DNA from: Siphonodentalium dalli
Taxonomy: Eukaryota > Mollusca > Scaphopoda > Gadilida > Siphonodentaliidae
Direction of reading: 5' to 3'
NCBI GenBank assembly: GCA_032622095.1
Contig: CP136062.1
Span: 137,970,351-138,034,350, forward strand
Length of the DNA stretch: 64,000 nucleotides
Shown: one piece after another, positions 24,664 to 36,000 of the stretch
Numbering within the stretch: position 1 is the first letter of the stretch
Layout: each line of letters begins with the position of its first letter
Program-made: the position numbers and the translations under genes
The notes under the pieces: model-generated
Database searches by the model: none
Told to the model about the DNA's origin: nothing
The model's input: the letters and a program-made list of their open reading frames with translations, nothing else

Positions 24664-25689
24664 GGGTGCTTTCACATAAAGGGTTGCTAAAATCTGACCA
24701 CATGGGGTGAAAATAAAATTCCTAGTTTGGAAACTTTCTCTGGATTTTTTGAAGGAGCCAACATTGAAAGATCATATTCAGATTGTTTCAGGGCTACAAA
24801 TAACACATTTTTTTGGCTCTGGTCATATTTGCATTAGAAATAAATACAAATTATTGAAACCACACTTTAGTTAAGAATTTTCTGAACATAAAAATACAAC
24901 AATTTTCATAAAATGGAACAGGATATTACTTAAAACTAACATTGGGCTATAAAATTATCGACCCGCTCTTCAGATTAATTTTGAAAAATAATCACTATGA
25001 AGCCCATAAATGAAAAAAAAAATTCTTTCAACTCATATCTACCACCAATAGTTCTCAACAATTTTTGCAAAATGCAAGCTATTGTACACATGTCTTCTGG
25101 GTAAAGAGCAGAGTATGGGACAGATGTGAAAAGAAAATAATCTTGATCCAATTGTATCCTCTCGAGATATGGGCAGTCCTTGAAAATAGTCCATTTTTAA
25201 GTGTCAGGTTCTGGAGGGGACATATTTTTGGACAATCAAAATGAGGCCTATAATTAACAGTCATACAATATAAATGTAGTTCAATTGTTGCACACACGTA
25301 GTGCTCATATAAATATTGCTTTGAATAGACAAGGATTCCTCAGAAAAGACTGAGGCGTGGATTTGAAACATACCAAACGCTGACCTCCATCTTGTAAGTA
25401 CTTTGACAGGCATTATACATTGAACAGGCAATAAATTCTCTCATACATTTCCAAACATTTAACATATTAGCAGTTCCAGTTGATAACTATGTCTTATTTC
25501 AAGAATTTATAATGTGTACATTGTACAACACATTGGAATTTATGTTTATGGAGAGGACATTTTTTTGGACAAAGATTTGTTTCACATAAACTTTCTCCGG
25601 CAGAACATAGTTTCTGCCTGAGCTCGACTCAAGGGAAGGTGGACTTATTGCAGTCCAGAAATTATCTTGTTTTCTTCTACATACATGTA

Positions 25690-27035
25690 GCACATGTCTG
25701 ATTTTGATGTCCAGACAAACTTATTAGAACCAGCATTTTTCATGAAATTTATCAACACATCTCGATTTTCATCACTCTTTTCCTTCACTTCTCCTGTATA
25801 CCACATTTCATATTATGTGGCGGTAATCCAGCAATTGGGTCCTGGTTCAATGTTTTCTAGAGTACATATATATATAGCATGTTCATCAGAAATATCATTG
25901 TCATGTTCATCAGTTAGATCATCAGTAACTTCCATTTCGTTTTTGTCACTAGCGTCCTTTTCTATTTCCAGTGATGCAATTTTCCATTTACTAATGGTGT
26001 TAACCTATTCGCAAGATTTCGAATCATTTTGTAAACAAGCTACACAGAAACATGAAAGGTCTCTGACTTTGATGGATGATGCATATGTAAAACCTTAATA
26101 TTGTGCATGGTCATGATTCCCTTAACTGGCTTAATGCTAAAATTTTCACGCGGTTTAATTCAACACATAAAATAATTTCGTGTCAGAATTCAAGTATTTA
26201 ATGTTATTTGAATCACAGGGGCCTGTAACGCGCTACACTGTTCACCACCCTTTTGCATTCCCCTATATGCCAATGCTATACGTGCCTGCTTCATGTTAAT
26301 AGTACTATACACAGTCCTTTGTATACTGTATAGTACTATTAACATGAAGTGCTCAGGCACATATAGCATTGGCATATAGGGGCAATGCTAACGGGGGTGG
26401 ACATCGTAGCACGTTATAGCCCCTGTGGTAATTAACCATGGCACCAAGACCATCAGAAACATTCTTCCTGTGAGACTCCAAATAGTTATGGCTTATAGTG
26501 AGTTCACTTTCAGATCGCCTTCTTGATAGAAAATAGAATGATCTTTTTGATTTGTACTGCACAACAGTCCAAAAATTCATCAACATGCTGGATTGCATAT
26601 TGTTTTTTCAGGTCAGCATAACTTCCATAAGAAAGCTTCAGATAATGATATATGACATCAGTTGTTGGTTAAGTCATCGGACACGAAAACATGTGATGTA
26701 ATGTTGGTAATCTTTCCTGAAGTATCAGATGCATTTACATAGAACATGATTGGATGTAGAGTTGTCTGTGTGTGCAACCACTGGGCACTTTGCACCTCAT
26801 CTCGTTCTTGGCATGACAAATTAGTGACCCCCCAACCACACCAAAATAAGTTAAACTGTAGAAAAACATACCGGTACCTTAGTTCTTGATGTCTAAGAAA
26901 TACTCGTAAAATACTGTCCAACGATACCTTATCAAGTTGTCTGAGGTAATTTCCTGGGATAAAATTTCCAAATTCAGAATTCATTTTGGAAATATGGCTT
27001 GGCGAATAGAGTGACAGTGAGGAATACTGAATCAC
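25690..27035 (-). pseudogene. Decayed transposon protein (CFC..C and SDGC..QYKS motifs)
   Basis: Read 5' to 3' on the minus strand, fragments in different frames line up as one protein. They are a region with EVQSAQWLHTQTTLHPIMF and SHVFVSDDLTN (about 26860-26665); then HYLKLSYGSYADLKKQYAIQ; then a W/F-x-DG-CAVQYKSKRSFYFLSRR-like block (about 26560-26510) and RKNVSDGLGAMVNYHR. The MITE at 26215-26426 then interrupts. KVRDLSCFCVACLQND (about 26070-26025) and an acidic tail follow. From memory, proteins with a CFC-x2-C cluster and an SDG-C-x2-Q-[FY]-K-S core recur in cnidarian and mollusc genomes and look mobile-element derived. The Asp of SDGC could be a DDE catalytic residue; that is inference. 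Stops, frameshifts and the MITE make it inactive. Confidence 0.6.
26215..26426. mobile_element. 212-bp palindromic MITE inside the decayed gene
   Basis: The termini ACAGGGGCCTGTAACGCG and CACGTTATAGCCCCTGT are imperfect inverted repeats. The interior is one long stem (CATGTTAATAGTACTATAC with GTATAGTACTATTAACATG). It splits the minus-strand pseudogene, so it arrived after that gene. No clear target duplication is visible. Confidence 0.8.
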
Positions 27036-28298
27036 ATATAATCATGAATCATATAATCATCATTCATCTAAATTGGATAGATCATCTCACTCGTGCTTTC
27101 AGAATTAAGAAGGGTGACATTATTCTTGATTGGGAGTTAGGAACAAAAGGTTGCGTCACTCAATTCAATCATTGTCCAAAAAAAGTGTCCTCTCCAGAAC
27201 TTTATACTATATCATAATAATATTGGACATCAGTTAGATGACAGTCCCGTATTAGTGTAATAAGGCCATATACTCCAGGTAAGTTATTTCTATGTATATT
27301 GCTAATGCTCTCATATCATATGGACCAACATCGACCTTCATTTGTCCAACTTAACTCCTCATTTGAATTACGAATTTTCTGCTTGGGAGAAGATTTCATT
27401 AGATTATGGTGCTGAAATTATTTATTGAGGCCAGAAATAAGGATTACTGGGCCATATCCACCTTCTTGGTGGGATAAAACATTATTTTCTATGAATTCCA
27501 TAAAACTATAGCTCTTAATATGTCAGTCATGAAATAGGTTCTGGAGAGGACATGTGTTTTTGAACACCAATCTGACAGATATCATTGAAAATAACCAACT
27601 AACAGCTAGCAATGGTTGGTCAAGCTAATCGAATAGGGATGCTATGGCTAACCAAAAATTAATTTTGAGTTACTTGTCTATTAGATTAAAATTTTCCAAT
27701 AGTTCTGGAGAGGACACATTTGGACGGAAAGTTTTAGCCTGACAGTCGAGGACAGATAGTATCTAAACAGTTCATCTCTCAAGCAAAATTATATGTTTAA
27801 ATGTAATTGCATTCAAGTTCTGAATTAGGCCTACCAAAATGGGTTATATATTTCCTTAATTTGTAACTGTGTGATGCTGCATTTGGAATGAGGAGGTCAT
27901 GGAAAAGATTGGACGGAATATAATCTGTGACGCATAATGCTGAATATCTCCAGAACCAACAATGATAGACTCATGAAATTTTCACAGTTGCTAGATGTTA
28001 GATCTCTCTCACACAATATGCAGTGGATACGTGGAAACCTGAAAAGAGTAATGAATGACAAGTCTGTGAAAAAATAGAAAATTTCTGTGTTCACTGAAAA
28101 CTTGTTAAAATAGGGTTGATAAGAGCTCCTTTAGCAGAATAATGGAGTGCAAAGTATTGGTGCAATTTTTGTAGGATATCTAGCCACCAAACTGTAATTC
28201 TGAGTAAGATTTAGCATATCATAGTATGTTCCCTCTATCTTATAGGCAGAAAACCTGCTCAATAAAAAAAGCAACCCTTTATGTGAAAGCACCCATCT

Positions 28299-28931
28299 CT
28301 TATCCGATAGTACCAAACTTCAAAATTAATCTGCGGGGTGACCTCTAGATGGAAGCCATCGATTTTTTCCGAAATTCGTTAAAAAACATGGCCGCCAGCA
28401 GCCATCTTGGATTTCAAATTTGAGTCCATCGCCACACCATGCTGCCCGCATTTATTGGACAATTGTTTTTAAAATTTACAGGCATATTTAGGATCACCTC
28501 TAGATAGGAGCTATCCATTTTGAAAGATTTTCTATGAAAAACATGGTCGCCGGCAGCCATATTGGATTTTACTATTTTATGACTGAATCCTTTGGCACAC
28601 CCTACAGACCACATCCTTCATCCTTCATCCAACCATCACCAAACATCTTATGGATCATCAGGATGACCTCTAAATGGGAGCCTCTTGTTTTGACCTAAAT
28701 TCGTTAAAAAACATGTCTGCCAGCGGTCATCTTGGAAATTACTCTTTGTATGACTAAACCTACAGGCCACATCTCTCATCCGATCGTCAGCAAACTTCAT
28801 ATGGATCTTCGGGGTGACGTCTAGATGCAAGCCTCCTATTTTGACTGAAATTTGTTAAAAAACATGGCCACCAGCAGCCATCTTGGATTTCAAATTTGAA
28901 TCTATCACCACATCCTGTGGCACACATTTAT
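28299..28931 (+). repeat. AGCTCAAC-family repeat, right half of the split copy
   Basis: It resumes the repeat interrupted at 24663. Units of about 150-165 bp carry GGGGTGACCTCTAGATGG and ATGGCCGCCAGCAGCCATCT. It runs directly into the next head at 28932. Confidence 0.8.
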
Positions 28932-29800
28932 TAGCTCAACTTTACAACATAAAGTTTGAGCTATTGCCATGAGTTGGCATCTGTCATCCGTCCGTGCATC
29001 CATATGTGCGTGCTTGCATCAACAATTTCCTTTGGCATGCCTTACAGGTCACATCCCTTATCCGATCTTCACCAAACTTCATATGTAACTTCAGGGTGAC
29101 CTAGAGATGGTAGCTATAAATTTTTTTAGAATTTCGATGATAAACATGGCCACCAGCAGCCATCTTGGATTTAAAATTTAAATCCATTTGCACACCCTAC
29201 AACCCGGATAATTTTTGCAGGCACGATGGTGATCACCTGTAGATGGCAGCAATCAAATTTGAATGACTTTTTTATGAAAAACATGGCCAGCAGCAGCCAC
29301 CTTGGATTTTACTCTTTGCATGACTAAATCCTTTGGCACATCCTAGAGACCACATCCCTCATCCGATCATCACCAAACTTCACATGGATCTTTGGGGTGA
29401 CCTCTAGATGGGAGCCTCCTATTTTGACCGAATTGCATTGAAAAACATAGCTGCCAGCAGCTCAGCAACCATCTTGGATTTTACTCTTTGCTTGACTAAA
29501 TCCTTTAGCACACCCTACAGCCCACATCCCTCATCTGTTTTCACCAAACTTCATATTGATCTTCGGGGTGACTACTAGATGGGAGCCATACATTTGTTTT
29601 GAATTTTATTGGAAAACATGGCCACCAGCGACCATCTTGGATTTTACATTATAAACATGTATATGTCTCTTCATGTTGACGTCTAGTATTACTTAGACAT
29701 TTTAAATTTCCTAATCGCTCTATTAACTGTAGCATATGAAACTGTCCCCCATCCATGTTGAGCTACATTCATTGTCATTGACACTTTCATTACCAGAGTT
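28932..29800 (+). repeat. AGCTCAAC-family repeat, essentially full length
   Basis: A head palindrome (AGCTCAACTTTACAACATAA then AGTTTGAGCT), CATCCGTCCGTGCATCC, about four units with CAGCAGCCATCTTGGATTT, and a tail (CATGTTGAGCTACATTC, then GTCATTGACACTTTCAT). Head AGCTCAAC and tail GTTGAGCT are inverted, so the copy is about 0.87 kb end to end. It is the best type copy in the window. Confidence 0.85.
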
Positions 29801-29966
29801 ACAGCCCTTGTTTGACTTGGACACGGTTCATCAGATTTGGTTGTGATTTGGTGTATATTTTAGCCCAGTATAAAGGGAATGGATACCCTCTTCTTGATTT
29901 AGAAAATAAAATGTTTTTACAATCCACACAAATATTTAGTTTTGCTCACTCTTTAAGCTGAGCTTT

Positions 29967-29984
29967 GGGGGGGGGGGGGGGGGG
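29967..29984. repeat. Poly-G run
   Basis: Eighteen consecutive G residues; simple sequence. Confidence 0.9.
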
Positions 29985-30042
29985 CAAATGCCATGCTTGG
30001 TGTTGCAATTGTTAAAAACTGCAAAAAGACCACCTTAAGTTG

Positions 30043-30895
30043 TTTTTATGTTTACCCATACCATAGTATGGTAAAAATAATGTCGACGTCCGGATTGACC
30101 ACTCGTCGTGTGTCCGTCCGTCCGTCTGTCTGTCTGTCTGTCTGTAGACACTTTACACATGGTGCGATAACTCAAAATTTTTCTATCCGATGGGAACCAA
30201 ATTTTGTATATGAGTTTCTCAGACCGAAATACAGATCGAGTTCGAATATGGGTTTGATCCGAGTTTTTTTTACGGAGTTATGGCCCTTTTTCGACTTCGA
30301 ATTCACGCATGCTGTCATAACTCAAACAATTTTGATCTGATCGGAACCTAATTTGGTATGCGAGTTTCAGAGCCCAAAATACAGATCGAGTTCGAATATG
30401 GGTTTGATCCGATTTATTTTAAAGGAGTTATGACCCTTTTTTCGAAAATAAAATTAAAAAAACAAAAATCCAATGCTATAACCGAAGTATATTTTGTCCG
30501 ATTGTGTTCATATTTGATATGTAGGTTTATGATGACACGCCCCTCATCTGTATAGTTTTTGGTATTGATTGGTTGATCGGTTTAGAAAATAATTAACCCT
30601 TTACACACATGCTATCCAATGCAATAAGTTGAACATATTTCTTCTGATCTGCCTCATATTTCTTACCTAGGTTTTTCTTAGCACGTTCTTCGTCTGTATG
30701 GTTTTTGGTATTGTTTAATTAACCCTTTTCACTCTTCTGTTTACTTAGAATTCACCCAAGCTGCTATGACTCAAAACATTTTTCATCTGATCAACACCAA
30801 ATTTGGTATATGAATTTATAACCCCTAAATACAGATCGAGTTCGAATATGGGTTTGATCCGATATATTTTAACAGAGTTATGACCCTTGATAATT
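30043..30895 (+). repeat. CCATAGTATGG-head repeat, third copy
   Basis: The head GTTTACCCATACCATAGTAT, then GTCCGTCCGTCTGTCTGTC, then roughly 170-bp units with GAGTTCGAATATGGGTTTGA and GAGTTATGGCCC. The (GTCTGTCT)n run gives spurious open frames. Later units diverge and include two TTAACCCTTT words that do not pair as termini. Confidence 0.85.
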
Positions 30896-31851
30896 CAAGT
30901 AATTACTGCTGGGAATTTTAAGAGAACATATCTCACAGACCATGTGTGTTTATTGAAATGAGTTAATTAAGATGTGACATGCTATAAAGCCTGATAGTGG
31001 TACTGCTGGCTGGCAGGATTTGTTTATCATAATGTGAAATTGATTGATGGCTATCTGGTGGAGTTCTGTTCTCTGTGCAATATTAAGTCAATTAGTCCAT
31101 TGTTACTTTGTAGGGGTGTTTTACAGACATTGTTGTTTACATACACTGTTGTCTTATCTTAGACAAAAAATAATCCACACATTCCTCAGTTCCATGATAT
31201 GATGTCATTGCATTGATTAACCCTCTCCACACATCATATGGTTTTGATGCTTTTCATTTGATCATTCTCCTATATTATGTCCAGGTTGATGGTGATCCAC
31301 TTTTGATTTGCATGGATTTGGGATTAAAATTAAACCATTCCATAGACACATATTATGCGATAGACAGAAATAATATTATCCCTTTCACTTTGATCCAGGT
31401 TCAGTAAGGATTTCAATAAATCACCAATTGTATATTCATCATTAGAGGAAATGTCTTATTTTGAAATTCCCTCAATTGCATTTGGGCTCCAGGGTAATAT
31501 TAATGGTGCTGGTATTCTTGAGACTGACTTATTGTATGGGTTTCTAAATCCAATGACATGCTTTGTATAGACTATGTGTTTATCAGTTCATTAGTTTGGG
31601 TAAGATTAACCCTATTCTATCCGATTTGATAACTCAAATATTTCCATTGGTTATGTTTATACATGTAGTTCTTGGCATAGTTGACGAGAACACACCCCTA
31701 ACCTGCATAGTGAGGGTCATTTGGTTTATTTGCTTAAAAATATTAACATCCTCCGCCAATCCTGTTGACACAATGTGATAACTAAATATTTTTCACATGA
31801 CCACTATATTAAGTGTGAATTGTTGAAACTTAGGATTTATAAAAATAGCTA
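30896..31851. other. Unannotated AT-rich stretch
   Basis: I see no gene or clear repeat boundaries. Short open frames (31213-31407, 31563-31778) lack motifs or splice signals that I can defend. Confidence 0.4.
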
Positions 31852-32240
31852 ATCGCTATCGCCAAGGTATGGGTTAAACATCTGCCGATTGTGATCGGCC
31901 TCTAGTTTATATTTCTGTATGCCCTTTTGATAAAAAAGATTGTATTATGTAATCAGTATAGCCATCTGTTCATTGGGTCATCAGTCCTTCGGTTATCCAT
32001 CCGTCCATTAACATTTTTGGTTTCCGACCTATTACTTCAGTTTGGATTATTTGATCTGAACCAAAGTATGTGTGTTTCCCAGCTAAAAATACAGGCCAAG
32101 TTGGAATATGGGTTCCATTCAATATGGCCATTTTTCAACTTTAATTTGACCATCTGTTAACATTTTTGGTTTCTGTCTGGTAATTGCAGTTTTGTTAAAT
32201 TGATCTGAACCAAAGTTGGTATGTGTATTTCCCAGCTTTC
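31852..32240 (+). repeat. CCGATTGTGATCGG-head repeat, second copy
   Basis: TATCGCCAAGGTATGGGTTA and GCCGATTGTGATCGGCC match 19385-19440. Units with GGTTTCCGACCTATTAC and GGCCAAGTTGGAATATGGG follow. Confidence 0.7.
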
Positions 32241-32572
32241 CCCAGGGGAAATGTAATGCTTCCTTGTCACCAATGTTAGTTTTTCTCAGTCACATAGTCA
32301 TATGGAATGATAAAATGAGACTAACTGCCCACTACATGTTAAGGTAAGAAAAATTCAGAATATGAGTAAATTTACTAACCTGAATAGCACAATGTAAGGC
32401 TTCAGGATGCCCCAGATTCACTCTCAGAACATTTTCAAAAAATTTCCGGGGGAGAACTCCCAGACCCCCCTGTTTAAAGAGGGGGACACCCCTCCCAAAC
32501 CCACTCCCCCATCTCTGGCCTGCGACTAGGATTGAAAGGGTACCCAAACAATAAACCTCGATGAGCCCCTGA

Positions 32573-32692
32573 TTGAATACATATTGTTATATACCACAAG
32601 GAAAATACAAACGGGAACTACTTCGTGTTGACTTTGTCGTAAAGAAAGATGACATAGATTATATCAACGATCTGCTTCTTGTGATGCCCTGA
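32573..32692 (+). other. Short coding-like stretch upstream of the giant exon
   Basis: Forty codons in one frame end at TGA (32690-32692). They contain YIPQGKYKRELLRVDFVVK followed by KDDIDYINDLLLVMP, a composition unlike the surrounding repeats. No start or clean acceptor is evident. A possible donor (GTAAAG at 32639) would give phase 0, which does not match the phase-1 acceptor at 33048. It may be a gene fragment or a chance frame. Confidence 0.2.
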
Positions 32693-33047
32693 TCATTACT
32701 GGTTATTTATCATACCTAAATCGCAATAAAGGTAGTTATATTATCAATGAATGTCACAGCCATGGATTGAACTCATCTGACACAATAGTGTATAATAAAT
32801 TGTACAGAACACAACTTGCATCATAATCTCAAATCTGTTATCGAACTTGTTGCAGACGGTACATAGTTACTTTTCGCTCGAGCTGCGCTTTTGCAAAATA
32901 TAATCTTGCGCCATCCGCAACTCATTCGTTAAAAGATTCTTGCATTGTGTTCTGTGTATGTATTCCATTTGTGTTCAACCAGCATGTAATAAATTTCCAA
33001 CATCGATGTTTTGCATAAAAGTGAGAATCTTACCTTCTTTCTTACAG

Positions 33048-36000
33048 GAAAGAAGACCCCTTTAAAGAAAACGCTGAGTAAAGGGAGGAAGTTGAACACC
33101 GGCGAACCGTTGGCTGTGTTCAAGGAGCTGGGTGTCGTCTGTGGAGAACAGTTTGTGGAAACTGATGAGTCATCTCAGAGTGTCGACGTTGAAAAAAGTA
33201 TCGGCTGTTCTTCAAAATCAAAACATCAAACCAAATCAGCTCGCAAAGGAGGACTGAAAAGACAACCAATTAAAGCTAAGATAAAGCGAAGTTATGTGAG
33301 AAAAATATTTGTACAATCCAGGATTAAAAAGCAGTTAGTTTTAAAGAGAACTAAGCAAAAGGCTGTGAAACAAGCACAATATGTAAATGATGGAAAGTTA
33401 AAGAGGAATAAGGGAAACAAAGATCATGATGGCAACGGTGTAAATGATGGCAAGTTAAAGAAGAAGCTAGGAAAGAAAGATGATTGCAGCAGTGTAAATG
33501 ATGGCAAGTTAAAGAAGAAGCTAGGAAAGAAAGATGATTGCAGCAGTATAAATGATGGCAAGTTAAAGAAGAAGCAAGGAAAGAAAGATCATGATGGCCA
33601 CAGTGTAAATGATGGCAAGTTGAAGAAGAAGCAAGGAAAGAAAGATCATGATGGCCACAGTGTTAATGATGGCAAGTTAAAGAAGAAGTGGGGAAAGAAA
33701 GATCATGATAGCAGCGGTGTGGACTGTGGAGATGGAATCGAGCCAATAGAGACAGAAAAAACATCACCTGGTGTTTGTGAAAAAATATCAGTGGCTGAGA
33801 GAAAAAGTGTAGTTAAGATGGCAAACAGAAAAAGAAAGATTTCTCCAGTTTTCACCAGAAACAATTCAACGAAAAAGAAAAAGGAAGGATTGCAAGAAAC
33901 AAAAGCAGCTAAAATAGGGAATTGTAAAGATTCTGATAAGTCATTGAATGGTCGGCATAGAGGAAAGAGAAAATTAACTCAACTCAGTGTTAAAAGTTTG
34001 GATAAAAAGCAATCATCAGTAAAAAGACTTAATAGTCCTTCCAGTGGCAATGACGTTCAGAATCTTCGAAAGATAATCAAACAGTCTCCTGATGGAGGGA
34101 GTGGTTCTAAGTTTACGAAGTCGTTAACTGATAGTTCACCTAAAACAACCAGCAAACCTCATCTCCCAAGAAAGAAAAAACGAATAAACAACTCCGATTC
34201 TGATGAAATTATCGAAGTTATGAGCACTAAATCCTCATCTAATGGTCGACCAGGGAGCCCTATTGAACAAAGAAATTTAGACATTGATGAAGAACTAGCA
34301 TTTGCTGACACTGATGCTCTTCCAGCTGCTTGTGAAAAAGGAGGCAGTCCTATTTCTCAGAGGCTTAGAGACTTTGATGAAGAAAGTGATACTGTAATGT
34401 TCACTCAGACTATCGATTTGGCGACAAAGAAGTTGAAGAGGACAGGTGTTGAGAGTTTGTACAAAGATTGTTTCCATGGAATTCATGAGACAAGGCAACC
34501 TGTAGCTGAGTGTCGGGACTTTCTGAAGTCACGAGAAAGAGTTATCAATATGAAAATTACGACAAAAGGAGTGAACAGAAGATGTTCACTTATTCAAGAC
34601 GAGGCCTATGTTGTGATTAGTCACCATCGTGAGGATGACAGGTTTTCTGACTGCATGTCTTCTGATGAAGATGTCGAGGATATCGATGTGACGTCTGAAT
34701 ATAGTGCTCTTGCTAATCATTCTAAAGTTCATTTACATGTGTCAAATGAGATTAGATATGTTCAAAATAGTGTTAATGTGACCCTAAAAGCCGCAACAAA
34801 GACTCTTTTCAAAAGTCCGATTACAATTTGTAGTTTTGATCCAAAGAATTGTGATAAAATAGAACCAACAGGAGCTTTCAAATCAAAGTATGGCTTGATT
34901 CCTCTAGATTGTGATGATATAAACGTCAATAGTTCGACCTCTGAACATAAAGCAGTTCCTAGTGCTTGTCATAAGTTATTGAGTTCAAAATCAAGAGAAG
35001 TTTCACCAACTCCAGATGTCAAGAGTACAAACTCTGATCATAGACCAGTTTCTAGGACTCGTAATAAGTTAGTGACTTCAAAAACAAGAGACGTTTCACC
35101 AACTCCAGATGGCAATAGTACACACTCAGATAATAATGCAGTACCCAGGACTTGTGATAAGTTAGTCAGTTCGACATCAAGATATGATTCACCAACTCCA
35201 GATGACAAGAGTACGAACTCTGAGCATAAAGCTGTTCCTTGGACTCATGATAAGTTAGTGATTTTGAAATCGCTAGATGTTTTACCAACTCCAGATGTCA
35301 AGAATACGAACTCTGAATCTGAGGCAATTGATAAGTTAATGAGGTCGACACCAAGAGACCAATCAAAAGCTGCAGACGCTAAACGTCAACCAAAAATATC
35401 CCGTTTCGTTATTGAGTCCGATTCTGATTCTGTTGTGCTTAGTGACGATGAAGATGAGACCTGTGCACAGGAAACTGTTTCTACTCATCACGTCTTGCCA
35501 CATTTCTTTAATATTGAAACTGACAACGAGGATTCAGATTCAATCGATAGTGTAGAATCATTCCCGGAGAATGACAAATTAGTGACTGACTTCCCATCTA
35601 CAGATGATGAGATGGATAGTGTAGCATCATCCTCAATGAGCGGTAATTCAGTGACTGACATACAGCCTATAGCTGCCTTGGAAGAAGATTCATCTTTACA
35701 TAATGAGTCTGAGACTGATTTACAATCTACATCTCTTTCAGAAAAGACATTAGTTCCCACTTTATCAAGATTGGACAGTGAATTGTCAGACGAAGAGTCC
35801 ATGACAGGGTTCGAGGACACCTCATTCGGACAGTCATCTCCACAGATAAATGAGTTGCTAGTGGATAAGGAACTTTCGGTTCTCACCTTAACAAGATTGG
35901 ACAGTGAGTTGTCAGATGGAGAGTCCATGACAGGATTCGAGGACACCTCATTGGTACATTCATCTCCACAGAAAAATGAGCTGCAAGTGGATAAAGAACC

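Larger units (their letters stand above)
24664..28294. mobile_element. 3.6-kb DNA transposon with 25-bp perfect TIRs and a decayed gene
   Basis: The 25-bp termini 24664-24688 (GGGTGCTTTCACATAAAGGG then TTGCT) and 28270-28294 are perfect reverse complements. ATCT flanks both ends (24660-24663 and 28295-28298). The interior carries a disabled minus-strand protein gene (about 25690-27035), a nested MITE (26215-26426) and at least five copies of a motif beginning GTTCTGGAGAGGACA near both ends. A 4-bp duplication is compatible with several superfamilies (Sola, Chapaev, Ginger); I cannot choose from the sequence alone. Confidence 0.88.

Noticed and set aside
25694-26098. A 134-codon plus-strand frame
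   Set aside because: It is antisense to the decayed minus-strand transposon gene, where the CFC-type cysteine motif and acidic tail read correctly. The Ser-rich plus frame is the mirror of that acidic tail.
30595-31235. TTAACCCTTT and TTAACCCTCT words as further TTAA elements
   Set aside because: None pairs with an inverted partner, and they sit in ordinary repeat units or AT-rich DNA.
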